A DNA stretch of 6,010 nt from JAAFIP01 sp043721235 (GTDB taxonomy: Bacteria; Pseudomonadota; Gammaproteobacteria; Burkholderiales; Burkholderiaceae_C), in assembly GCA_043721235.1 (NCBI GenBank), contig JAYSRE010000257.1, forward strand, positions 1-6,010, written 5' to 3'. This document shows, one piece after another, positions 1 to 6,010 of this stretch. The notes beneath the pieces were generated by a model. That model saw only the letters and a list, made by a program, of their open reading frames with translations. It was not told the DNA's origin and ran no database searches. Positions within the stretch are counted from its first letter, which is position 1; each line of letters starts with the position of its first letter. The translations under genes were made by a program, and so were the position numbers.

Positions 1-328
1 TGAAAACGCCACCTTTGCCGTCAGCGATTTCCGCAATGAACAGCTCGGTGAAGTTTTGGCGATGGCCTTGGCGCTTTTGGTAGTGCTTGCGACGGCGCAT
101 TTTAAAAATGCGAATCTTGTCACCACGACCATGCGCCACGATAGTGGCTTTGATGGCTGCGCCGGGAACCAAAGGTGCGCCAATCAAAAGCTCAGCGCCG
201 TGACCGACTGCTAAAATTTGATCCAACACAATCTCTTGGCCTACGTCCGCAGCGATCTGTTCTACTTTAAATTTTTGGCCAGCAGCAACTTTGTATTGTT
301 TGCCACCGGTTTTTACGACCGCGTACAT
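1..328 (-). CDS. rplU: 50S ribosomal protein L21, 3' end outside the window
   Basis: Ribosomal protein L21 is a 23S rRNA-binding protein of the large subunit. The minus-strand frame starts at ATG 328-326 and reads MYAVVKTGGKQYKVAAGQKF, the classic L21 N-terminus. It later shows the basic signature KMRRRKHYQKRQGHRQNFTE near residues 75-95, which contacts rRNA. An AAGAGG Shine-Dalgarno sequence lies at 339-334, five bases before the ATG, and fixes the start. In-window length is 109 codons with no stop. Family members are usually about 103 residues, and the frame here continues (DGKGGVF) past the usual end, so this copy has a C-terminal extension of unknown length. In this group rpmA (L27) normally follows, but it would lie beyond the left edge. 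The gene is divergent from ispB. The identity is certain; only the C-terminus is open. Confidence 0.97.
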   Translation of the reverse strand, partial: MYAVVKTGGKQYKVAAGQKFKVEQIAADVGQEIVLDQILAVGHGAELLIGAPLVPGAAIKATIVAHGRGDKIRIFKMRRRKHYQKRQGHRQNFTELFIAEIADGKGGVF

Positions 329-390
329 AAGAACCTCTTAGAATAAATGTCTATATGAGTGTCCGCAGACCAATTTCTGCAGAGCCTTAA

Positions 391-419
391 ATTATAGCAT
401 GGTGAGTGAATACTGACAA
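391..419 (-). promoter_or_regulatory. Sigma70-type promoter of rplU
   Basis: Read on the minus strand, there is a -35 box TTGTCA (419-414), a 17-base spacer and a perfect -10 box TATAAT (396-391). The expected transcript start is near 384, giving a leader of roughly 55 bases before the rplU ATG. One mismatch in the -35, an exact -10 and ideal spacing fit a strong constitutive promoter, as expected for a ribosomal protein operon. No transcript data are available here, so the start point is inferred. Confidence 0.75.
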
Positions 420-480
420 ATTAAGCTATCCACCACCACTGCGAGGGAAAAATATACGGTGCAGTTCCTATAATTAAGCT
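419..480 (+). repeat. Two 9-base direct copies of AATTAAGCT
   Basis: Exact copies of AATTAAGCT lie at 419-427 and 472-480, with starts 53 bases apart. The first touches the far edge of the rplU -35 box and the second overlaps the candidate ispB -10 box. They could be a shared operator in the divergent region. In AT-rich DNA a repeat of this length may equally be chance, and no known regulator site is recognised. Confidence 0.3.
469..474 (+). promoter_or_regulatory. Candidate -10 box for ispB
   Basis: An exact TATAAT lies on the plus strand 48 bases before the ispB GTG. No convincing -35 box exists at 16-18 bases upstream (the sequence there is GGAAAA-like), and there is no TGn extended -10. 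If used, the transcript would begin near 481 and carry a leader of about 40 bases. The region is AT-rich, so a chance match is possible. Confidence 0.35.
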
Positions 481-522
481 TTTGTTTGTTAAACCTTTAA
501 GTCCTAACCCAGCCGTTTTATT

Positions 523-1506
523 GTGTCTGCCTCCTCCAGTACCACCGCCGCTGCATTGCAGCTAGTTGCCAATGATATGGCCGAGGTTGACACAGTGATT
601 GCCCTGCGGCTGGACTCTGGCGTGCCTCTGGTGGGGCAAGTAGCGCGTTATATTATTTCTGCCGGGGGCAAACGCTTGCGGCCTGCGCTGCTGCTGCTGC
701 TGTGCGGCGCCTTAGGCTACCGCCAGCCTCAGCGGTTTAACCTAGCGGCGGTGGTCGAATTCATCCATACTGCCACGCTCTTGCACGACGATGTGGTGGA
801 CGACTCCGCGTTGCGGCGGGGCCATTCCACCGCCAATGAGGTATTTGGCAACCCTGCAAGTGTCTTGGTAGGCGATTTTTTATACTCCCGCGCCTTCCAG
901 ATGATGGTTGACAGCGGTCAAATGCGGGTGATGGAGATTTTGGCTGAGGCCACCAACGTGATTGCTGAAGGCGAAGTGTTGCAGCTGATGAACATGCACG
1001 ATGCCTCGCTCGATGAAGCGGGCTATTTGCGGGTGATTCGCTCCAAAACCGCCAAGCTGTTTGAGGCCAGCGCCCGGCTGGCTGCGGTGCTGGCCGCCAG
1101 CTCACCTGAAGTGGAAGAGGCTTGCGCAGCTTACGGCCAAGCGCTAGGGACAGCTTTTCAGGTGATCGACGATGTACTGGACTATGACGGTGATGCCGCT
1201 GAAATGGGGAAAACCGTAGGCGATGACCTGCGGGAGGGCAAAGCTACGCTGCCTTTAATCATGGCCATGCAGCGCGCAAGCCCCAGTGATGCACAGCTGG
1301 TGCGCCAAGCGATAGAAACTGGCGGTATCGACCAGCTAGACCGGGTGCTGCAGATTGTGCGCGGCAGTGGCGGCCTGGATGCCGCCCGCCAAGCGGCGGG
1401 TACTGAAGCCCAGCGCGCCATAGACGCGTTGGCATTGCTACCCAACACCCCTTACAAAGAAGCATTATTGCTACTGGGCGAGCAGTTACTAGAGCGCAGA
1501 ATGTAG
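523..1506 (+). CDS. ispB: Octaprenyl diphosphate synthase (long-chain polyprenyl synthase)
   Basis: This is a trans-isoprenyl diphosphate synthase that adds isopentenyl units to farnesyl diphosphate to make the ubiquinone side chain, in the cytosol. At 327 residues it has the normal family length. Visible motifs in order are: GGKRLRP at 48-54 (isopentenyl diphosphate binding); first Asp-rich motif DDVVD at 89-93; KTA at 175-177; second Asp-rich motif DDVLD at 216-220; and the GKTVGDDLREGKATLP segment at 229-244. Small residues Ala84/Thr85 just before the first Asp-rich motif fit a long-chain product, and C40 is expected for ubiquinone-8 betaproteobacteria. The start is GTG at 523 with no clear Shine-Dalgarno. 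The only good internal alternative, Met19, would remove the N-terminal stretch that aligns with family members, so GTG is preferred. It is divergent from rplU, the usual arrangement. Exact chain length is inferred, not seen. Confidence 0.93.
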   Translation: MSASSSTTAAALQLVANDMAEVDTVIALRLDSGVPLVGQVARYIISAGGKRLRPALLLLLCGALGYRQPQRFNLAAVVEFIHTATLLHDDVVDDSALRRGHSTANEVFGNPASVLVGDFLYSRAFQMMVDSGQMRVMEILAEATNVIAEGEVLQLMNMHDASLDEAGYLRVIRSKTAKLFEASARLAAVLAASSPEVEEACAAYGQALGTAFQVIDDVLDYDGDAAEMGKTVGDDLREGKATLPLIMAMQRASPSDAQLVRQAIETGGIDQLDRVLQIVRGSGGLDAARQAAGTEAQRAIDALALLPNTPYKEALLLLGEQLLERRM

Positions 1507-1508
1507 TT

Positions 1509-1649
1509 TTAGGGCTTCAAGGCTTGGCAAGGCAGGCCATTACTGGCAAAAAAGCCACACATAGGGGCACCATCCGGTGCTTTGCACATGCAGGCAGTGC
1601 GAAGCGAAATTGGTTTACAGGTAAGCTCTGTTGGACTAAGGTCTGGCAT
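1509..1649 (-). CDS. Small cysteine-rich hypothetical protein (46 aa)
   Basis: An unrecognised frame opens at ATG 1649-1647 and stops at TAA 1511-1509. The product begins MPDLSPTELTCKP and ends NGLPCQALKP. It has five cysteines (11, 20, 22, 31, 41), including a CxC, with CMCKAPDGAPMCGFF at 20-34. There is no signal peptide or membrane segment. Cysteine density and spacing suggest metal binding or disulfides, but that is inference. It is convergent with ispB, its stop only two bases from the ispB stop, and divergent from pilB, so it fills most of an otherwise empty 203-base gap. An in-frame TGA lies six codons upstream of the ATG, so the frame cannot extend further. The ribosome site is weak (TGAG, eight bases before ATG). 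It could be a chance frame; the tidy fit between neighbours and gene-like composition argue for a real gene. Confidence 0.45.
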   Translation of the reverse strand: MPDLSPTELTCKPISLRTACMCKAPDGAPMCGFFASNGLPCQALKP

Positions 1650-1659
1650 GTTGTATGCT
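1631..1659 (+). promoter_or_regulatory. Candidate sigma70 promoter of pilB
   Basis: TTGGAC (1631-1636), a 17-base spacer and TATGCT (1654-1659) make a moderate sigma70-type match. It would start transcription near 1666, about 44 bases before the pilB ATG. It overlaps both a sigma54-like element and the first codons of the opposing small frame, so only experiment can say which signal is used. Confidence 0.3.
1644..1658 (+). promoter_or_regulatory. Candidate sigma54 (-24/-12) promoter of pilB
   Basis: TGGCAT, five bases, then ATGC resembles the RpoN consensus TGGCAC-N5-TTGC. The invariant GG (1645-1646) and GC (1657-1658) are separated by the required 10 bases. Two positions differ from consensus (C to T after TGGCA, and the first T of TTGC to A). 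A start near 1670 would leave a 40-base leader for pilB. RpoN control is well known for pilin genes of other bacteria. Here it rests on this one imperfect match. Confidence 0.3.
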
Positions 1660-1709
1660 CAGAGCTATTGAATAGTAGTAACTAACCGCTTCACCTAGAC
1701 AGATATTGC

Positions 1710-3446
1710 ATGGCCGCTGTAGACACCCCCACCAGCCTTAATCCTGCGGGCACCCTGCCAGGGCTAGGCCGCGCCTTGGTTATGGCGGGCAAGCTGGCCC
1801 AAAAAACCGCTGAAGACATCTATAAAAAATCCCAAGCCAGTCGCACTAGCTTTATTGCTGAATTGACGGGCTCAGGCACAGTATCCGCGTCTGATTTAGC
1901 CCACACTATGTCGGTGGCCTTTGCCGCACCCTTGCTGGATTTGGATGCGATTGACGTATCGCGCCTGCCCAAGGGCTTGTTAGACACCAAGCTGTGCCAA
2001 AGTCTGCGGGTCGTCGTTTTAAGCAAACGCAACAATCGATTGATCGTAGCTACCGCCGACCCTTCCGACCAAGTGGGTGCTGAAAAGATCAAGTTTTCTA
2101 CCCAAATGGGCACAGACTGGGTCATAGCAGAGTACGACAAGCTGTCCAAGCTGGTAGATGCCACCAGTGTGAGCGCCAACGAAGCAATGGAAGGCATGGT
2201 GAGCGGCGACTTTGAGTTTGACGAAGCCAGCATGGAAGTGGCCAGCGAAGATGATCCAGACACTGGCGCTACCGATGTCGAAGATGCGCCTGTTGTTAAG
2301 TTTTTGCAGAAAATGCTGATCGATGCCTTCAATATGCGGGCCTCTGACCTGCATTTTGAGCCCTACGAACATACCTACCGTGTGCGTTTTCGGGTGGATG
2401 GCGAGCTGCGCGAAATTGCGTCACCCCCTGTGGTGATCAAAGAAAAACTGGCTTCGCGCATTAAAGTTATTTCTCGGTTGGATATTTCTGAAAAACGCGT
2501 CCCCCAAGACGGCCGCATGAAGATGAAAATGGGCCCTAATAAAGTGATTGACTTTCGCGTCAGCACTTTACCCACCATGTTCGGTGAAAAGATCGTGATC
2601 CGTATTTTGGATCCGTCCAGCGCCAAGCTGGGTATTGACGCTCTTGGCTACGAGAAAATTGAAAAAGACCGCCTGTTGGCAGCTGTCGAGCGGCCCTATG
2701 GCATGGTGCTAGTCACCGGGCCTACCGGCTCGGGTAAAACCGTGTCGCTTTATACCTGCCTGAATTTACTGAACAAACCAGGCGTCAATATTTCTACCGC
2801 CGAAGACCCCTGCGAGATTAACTTGCCTGGGGTCAATCAAGTTAACGTGAACGACAAAGCAGGTTTGACGTTTTCCGTTGCACTCAAATCGTTTCTGCGG
2901 CAAGATCCCGACGTGATCATGGTGGGTGAAATTCGTGACCTGGAAACTGCAGACATTGCCATCAAAGCTGCGCAGACGGGCCACATGGTTCTGAGCACTT
3001 TGCACACCAATGACGCGCCAACCACACTCACGCGCATGCGCAACATGGGCATTGCGCCCTTTAATATTGCCTCTAGTGTAATTTTGATCACGGCGCAGCG
3101 ACTTGCACGCAGGCTATGCCCCAATTGCAAAAAGCCCGCTGACATTCCCTACGAAAACTTGGTTGAAGCTGGCTTTAAAGAAGACGATGTTGATGGCAGC
3201 TGGACGCCCTACCAACCGGTGGGTTGTTCTATGTGCAATAACGGTTACAAAGGCCGGGTGGGCATCTACCAAGTGATGCCTATCACCGAGGACATTCAGC
3301 GCTTGATCTTGGCCGATGCCAGCGCACTGGACATCGCCAAACAAGCAGAGCTTGATAACGTGCGCAGCCTGCGCCAATCGGGTCTGAGCAAAGTGAAACT
3401 GGGTATGACTTCCTTAGAAGAAGTGCTGGCCGTGACCAACGTCTAA
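1710..3446 (+). CDS. pilB: Type IV pilus assembly ATPase PilB
   Basis: PilB is the hexameric GspE/PulE-family motor that powers pilus extension at the cytoplasmic face of the inner membrane, acting on the platform protein PilC. At 578 residues it is full length. Domains: an N-terminal MshEN/T2SSE_N-type region (about 15-150); an acidic linker (165-193); an N2 domain with SDLHFEP (212-218) and RVRFRVDG (224-231); and the C-terminal ATPase. Catalytic motifs are all intact: Walker A GPTGSGKT (337-344), Asp box STAEDPCEI (362-370), Walker B VIMVGEIRD (402-410) with Glu407, and His box STLHTND (429-435). Four cysteines (470, 473, 506, 509) form the zinc site typical of assembly ATPases and help exclude the retraction ATPase PilT, as does the N-terminal domain. 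The ATG at 1710 lacks a strong Shine-Dalgarno. It is followed by pilC after 67 AT-rich bases. Confidence 0.96.
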   Translation: MAAVDTPTSLNPAGTLPGLGRALVMAGKLAQKTAEDIYKKSQASRTSFIAELTGSGTVSASDLAHTMSVAFAAPLLDLDAIDVSRLPKGLLDTKLCQSLRVVVLSKRNNRLIVATADPSDQVGAEKIKFSTQMGTDWVIAEYDKLSKLVDATSVSANEAMEGMVSGDFEFDEASMEVASEDDPDTGATDVEDAPVVKFLQKMLIDAFNMRASDLHFEPYEHTYRVRFRVDGELREIASPPVVIKEKLASRIKVISRLDISEKRVPQDGRMKMKMGPNKVIDFRVSTLPTMFGEKIVIRILDPSSAKLGIDALGYEKIEKDRLLAAVERPYGMVLVTGPTGSGKTVSLYTCLNLLNKPGVNISTAEDPCEINLPGVNQVNVNDKAGLTFSVALKSFLRQDPDVIMVGEIRDLETADIAIKAAQTGHMVLSTLHTNDAPTTLTRMRNMGIAPFNIASSVILITAQRLARRLCPNCKKPADIPYENLVEAGFKEDDVDGSWTPYQPVGCSMCNNGYKGRVGIYQVMPITEDIQRLILADASALDIAKQAELDNVRSLRQSGLSKVKLGMTSLEEVLAVTNV

Positions 3447-3513
3447 CCCGTGCAAATACCCATGCATATTGACTACTATTTAGATATTAATTTCAACCTT
3501 ATTTGGGGGCAAT

Positions 3514-4728
3514 ATGGCCACAGCTAAAGCCGCAGTCAAAGATTTTGTCTTTGAGTGGGAGGGTAAAGATCGTGCTGGCAAAGTCGTGCGGGGTGAACTG
3601 CGTGCTTTAGGCGAAAACCAAGTAACGGCCGCGATGCGCCGACAAGGTATTTTGACCACCAAGGTAAAAAAACGCCGCATGCGCTCTGGCAAGAGTATCA
3701 AGCCCAAAGACATCGCCATCTTCACACGCCAGCTTGCCACCATGATGAAAGCCGGCGTGCCTCTGCTGCAGTCTTTTGATATTGTGGGCCGAGGCAATAC
3801 CAATGCCAGCGTGACCAAGTTGCTCAACGATGTACGGTTGGATGTAGAGACAGGCACCTCTTTGTCATCGGCATTTCGCAAGTACCCGATGTACTTTGAC
3901 AACCTGTATTGCAACTTGGTTGAAGCAGGTGAGGCCGCAGGTATTTTGGAAGCGCTATTAGACCGCTTGGCGGTTTACATGGAAAAAACCGAGGCCATCA
4001 AGTCAAAAATTAAATCTGCACTCATGTACCCCGCTTCGGTGGTGATTGTGGCTTTTGTCGTGGTGGCCGTCATCATGATTTTTGTGATACCGGCGTTCAA
4101 AGAGGTATTTAGCTCTTTCGGTGCTGACTTACCTGCACCCACTTTGTTTGTCATCGCGGTGAGCGAGATTTTCGTGAAGTGGTGGTGGTTGATTTTCGGC
4201 AGCATCGGTTTTGGCGGCTATTTCTTCATGCAGGCGTGGAAACGTAACGAAAAAATGCAAAAATTTATGGACCGGGCCTTGCTGAAAATGCCCGTGTTTG
4301 GCAGCTTGATTGAAAAATCTTGCATCGCACGCTGGACCCGTACTCTGGCCACCATGTTTGCAGCGGGTGTGCCTTTGGTTGAAGCCCTTGACTCGGTGGG
4401 TGGCGCTTCGGGCAACTCCAAATATGCCGATGCTACGGTCAAAATCCAGCAAGAAGTATCCACGGGCACCTCTCTGACTGCGGCCATGACAAACGCCAAT
4501 TTATTCCCCTCGATGGTGATTCAAATGACAGCCATTGGTGAGGAGTCTGGCTCTATTGACCACATGCTAGGCAAGGCAGCTGATTTTTACGAGGCAGAAG
4601 TTGACGAAATGGTAGCCGGTCTGTCCAGCCTGATGGAGCCTATCATTATTGTTTTCTTGGGCACCATCATCGGCGGTATCGTGGTTTCAATGTACCTTCC
4701 CATCTTTAAGTTGGGCCAGGTGGTTTAG
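3514..4728 (+). CDS. pilC: Type IV pilus inner-membrane platform protein PilC
   Basis: PilC is the polytopic GspF-family platform that couples PilB ATP hydrolysis to insertion of pilin subunits into the growing fibre. It is full length at 404 residues. A short basic cytoplasmic N-terminus (to about 65, with KKRRMR at 52-57) precedes two homologous T2SSF domains, about 68-193 and 270-395. The internal duplication shows as matched pieces: FTRQLATMMKAGVPLLQSFD versus WTRTLATMFAAGVPLVEALD, and NLVEAGEAAG versus MTAIGEESGS. Hydrophobic segments at about 172-195, 211-239 and 375-398 give the usual three membrane spans. GGGGG at 3505-3509, four bases before ATG, is the likely ribosome site. The 67-base gap after pilB holds no terminator that I can see, so the two genes are probably cotranscribed. 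The stop codon overlaps the pilD start. Confidence 0.96.
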   Translation: MATAKAAVKDFVFEWEGKDRAGKVVRGELRALGENQVTAAMRRQGILTTKVKKRRMRSGKSIKPKDIAIFTRQLATMMKAGVPLLQSFDIVGRGNTNASVTKLLNDVRLDVETGTSLSSAFRKYPMYFDNLYCNLVEAGEAAGILEALLDRLAVYMEKTEAIKSKIKSALMYPASVVIVAFVVVAVIMIFVIPAFKEVFSSFGADLPAPTLFVIAVSEIFVKWWWLIFGSIGFGGYFFMQAWKRNEKMQKFMDRALLKMPVFGSLIEKSCIARWTRTLATMFAAGVPLVEALDSVGGASGNSKYADATVKIQQEVSTGTSLTAAMTNANLFPSMVIQMTAIGEESGSIDHMLGKAADFYEAEVDEMVAGLSSLMEPIIIVFLGTIIGGIVVSMYLPIFKLGQVV

Positions 4729-4730
4729 TG
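4718..4730 (+). promoter_or_regulatory. pilD ribosome site and pilC/pilD stop-start overlap
   Basis: AGGTGG (4718-4723) sits inside the end of pilC, four bases before the pilD GTG at 4728-4730. The pilC stop TAG (4726-4728) shares its G with that start (TAGTG). Together these fix the pilD start and indicate translational coupling. Confidence 0.75.
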
Positions 4731-5591
4731 ACCGAGCTGTGGTGGGCAGATGCCGCCTTGGTCGGGGTGTTGGGGCTGCTGATTGGAAGCTTTTTGAACG
4801 TCGTGGTCTACCGCCTCCCCAAAATGATGGAGGCGCAGTGGGCAGCGGAGTGCGCTGGGCTGATCCAAACGCCTGGCAGCCCATTGCCTGCGGTGATAGA
4901 AAAGTTCAATTTGATGGTGCCGCGTTCAGCATGCCCGCAGTGTGGGCATGCGATCCGCTGGTATGAAAATGTACCTGTCGTAAGTTATCTGGCGTTGCGC
5001 GGCAAATGTGCCGGGTGCGGTACCGGTATCAGCGCACGCTACCCTTGTGTTGAACTTGCTACAGGGGCATTGTTTTTCTTTTGCGCTGCGCGTTTCGGTT
5101 GGACTGCCACTGCCGCCGCATGGTGTGCGTTTTGCGCTGCCATTGTTGCGCTGGCATGCATTGACTGGGACACCACCTTGCTGCCCGACGACATTACGCT
5201 GCCTTTGCTTTGGTTAGGCTTGATTGCGGCTGCACTGCAATGGAATGCAACCGTTACGCTGCCCAACGCATTATGGGGCGCTGTGGCAGGCTACCTGTCT
5301 CTGTGGCTGGTTTACTGGGCGTTTAAGCTGGTTACTGGCAAAGAGGGTATGGGTTACGGTGACTTTAAATTGTTTGCCGCTTTAGGTGCGTGGTTTGGTT
5401 GGCAAGCCTTGGTACCGATGATTCTGATGGCCTCGGTGATTGGCGCAGTAGTGGGCATTGGCATGAAAATGTCCAGCGGTCTGCGCGAAGGTGGTTACAT
5501 TCCATTTGGTCCATTTTTGGCGGGTGCAGGGCTAACAGCCTTGGTCTTTGGCCCGCAAAGCATCTTGCGCGTAGTAGGTCTATCAGGCTGA
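4728..5591 (+). CDS. pilD: Prepilin leader peptidase / N-methyltransferase PilD
   Basis: PilD is a bifunctional A24-family membrane aspartyl protease. It cleaves the leader of type IV prepilins (and of type II secretion pseudopilins where present) and N-methylates the new first residue. At 287 residues it is full length. The N-terminus has the conserved IGSFLNVVVYRLP (19-31). The cytoplasmic loop carries two zinc CxxC pairs, CPQC (69-72) and CAGC (94-97), plus WYENVPVVSYL (78-88), so the methyltransferase-associated domain is retained. Catalytic aspartates are Asp148 in IDWDTTLLPD and Asp212 in GMGYGDFKL, spaced 64 residues apart as in characterised homologues. About seven to eight hydrophobic segments are present. 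GTG start, coupled to pilC. It is the last pilus gene before coaE. Confidence 0.95.
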   Translation: MTELWWADAALVGVLGLLIGSFLNVVVYRLPKMMEAQWAAECAGLIQTPGSPLPAVIEKFNLMVPRSACPQCGHAIRWYENVPVVSYLALRGKCAGCGTGISARYPCVELATGALFFFCAARFGWTATAAAWCAFCAAIVALACIDWDTTLLPDDITLPLLWLGLIAAALQWNATVTLPNALWGAVAGYLSLWLVYWAFKLVTGKEGMGYGDFKLFAALGAWFGWQALVPMILMASVIGAVVGIGMKMSSGLREGGYIPFGPFLAGAGLTALVFGPQSILRVVGLSG

Positions 5592-5654
5592 AATTTGCCG
5601 GAGTGCCAATCATGCGGTGCTACGCCCGGTACCTCATTCCAACAATCTGACACG

Positions 5655-6010
5655 ATGATTCAACTTGGCCTTACTGGGGGTATTGGCAGCGGCAAAAGCA
5701 CGGCGGCCCGCCTGCTGCAAAGCCTTGGGGCCAGTGTGATCGATGCGGATGCCATTTCTCGCCAAAGTACCGCCGCAGGTGGTGCCGCCATGGCGGAGAT
5801 AGCGCAGATCTTTGGCACGGGTTTTATCGCTGTGGACGGCAGCATGGAACGCGCGGCCATGCGCAAGCTTATTTTTGATGATCCTGCCGCCAAAATACGC
5901 CTGGAATCGATAGTACACCCCGTGGTCAGCCGAGAAATCGCTTTGCAAGCCGAATTGGCCCAGCGCTCTGGCGCGCCGCTGTTGGTGTTTGACATCCCCT
6001 TGTTGGTCGA
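5655..6010 (+). CDS. coaE: Dephospho-CoA kinase, 3' end outside the window
   Basis: CoaE phosphorylates the 3'-hydroxyl of dephospho-CoA, the final step of coenzyme A synthesis, in the cytosol. The visible 118 codons of an expected roughly 200 begin MIQLGLTGGIGSGKST, with the P-loop GGIGSGKS at 8-15. They continue with VIDADAISR (28-36), the substrate-site DAD motif, then LESIVHPVV (83-91) and VFDIPLLV (111-118), all in family order. The start is ATG 5655. No good Shine-Dalgarno precedes it, but the P-loop lies at the usual distance from the N-terminus, so the start is well supported. It lies 63 bases after pilD, with no clear terminator between, so readthrough from the pil genes is likely. 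Linkage of coaE to pilBCD is common in beta- and gammaproteobacteria, and zapD would be the expected next gene. Confidence 0.95.
   Translation, partial: MIQLGLTGGIGSGKSTAARLLQSLGASVIDADAISRQSTAAGGAAMAEIAQIFGTGFIAVDGSMERAAMRKLIFDDPAAKIRLESIVHPVVSREIALQAELAQRSGAPLLVFDIPLLV

Noticed and set aside
1567..1583. Hairpin GCACC-ATCC-GGTGC followed by TTT as an ispB terminator
   Set aside because: The stem is only five pairs with three T residues, 60 bases after the stop and inside the small minus-strand frame. It is too weak to call.
1588..1671. 27-codon plus-strand frame starting MQAVRSEIG
   Set aside because: It lies opposite the better minus-strand frame, has no ribosome site and no recognisable composition. 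It is probably a shadow.
1507..1709. tRNA gene after ispB
   Set aside because: A tRNA can sit after ispB in related genomes, so I looked for a T-loop (GGTTCNA) and cloverleaf arms. None is present on either strand.
3469..3497. TTGACT as a -35 box for a pilC-specific promoter
   Set aside because: No -10 box lies at 15-19 bases. The AT-rich TATTAA is only 10 bases away. The gap is better seen as an untranslated spacer in a pilBC transcript.
4649..4966. 105-codon plus-strand frame across the pilC/pilD junction
   Set aside because: It is out of frame with two firmly identified genes and its product resembles no protein family. It is a shadow frame.
5592..5654. Terminator or promoter between pilD and coaE
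   Set aside because: GGTGC...GTACC pairs imperfectly with no T-run, and no -35/-10 pair was found. The 63 bases look like plain spacer.
5634..5995. Two minus-strand frames opposite coaE
   Set aside because: CoaE motifs are continuous on the plus strand throughout. The opposite frames have no coherent motifs.

Overview
The window reads as a housekeeping stretch of a betaproteobacterial chromosome, most likely from a Burkholderiales/Comamonadaceae-type organism. The basis is protein character and gene order: rplU divergent from an octaprenyl diphosphate synthase gene (ispB), then the type IV pilus block pilB-pilC-pilD, then coaE. This order is typical of that group. Genus cannot be fixed from the sequence alone. 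Codon use looks uniform across the large genes, and I see no mobile elements, CRISPR arrays, rRNA or tRNA genes.

Layout. Positions 1-328 (minus) hold most of rplU, which runs off the left edge. Positions 329-522 are a divergent promoter region. It has a very good sigma70-type promoter for rplU (minus strand, exact TATAAT, 17-base spacer) and a weaker -10 candidate for ispB. Positions 523-1506 (plus) are ispB. The 203-base gap at 1507-1709 contains a previously unlisted 46-codon, cysteine-rich open frame on the minus strand (1509-1649), plus overlapping sigma70-like and sigma54-like promoter candidates pointing at pilB. Positions 1710-3446 are pilB, 3514-4728 pilC and 4728-5591 pilD. A 63-base spacer then leads into coaE (5655 to the right edge, truncated).

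How the genes work together. PilB is the hexameric assembly ATPase, PilC the inner-membrane platform protein, and PilD the prepilin leader peptidase/N-methyltransferase. Together they are the cytoplasmic and inner-membrane core of type IV pilus assembly. No pilin gene, retraction ATPase or secretin is in the window, so those must lie elsewhere. pilC and pilD overlap by one base and are probably translationally coupled. IspB makes the polyprenyl tail of ubiquinone, RplU is ribosomal protein L21, and CoaE does the last step of coenzyme A synthesis. These three are neighbours rather than functional partners of the pilus genes.

No new multi-gene system is visible. The item most worth following up is the small cysteine-rich frame between ispB and pilB. 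Lesser points are the pilB promoter type and a C-terminal extension on L21.
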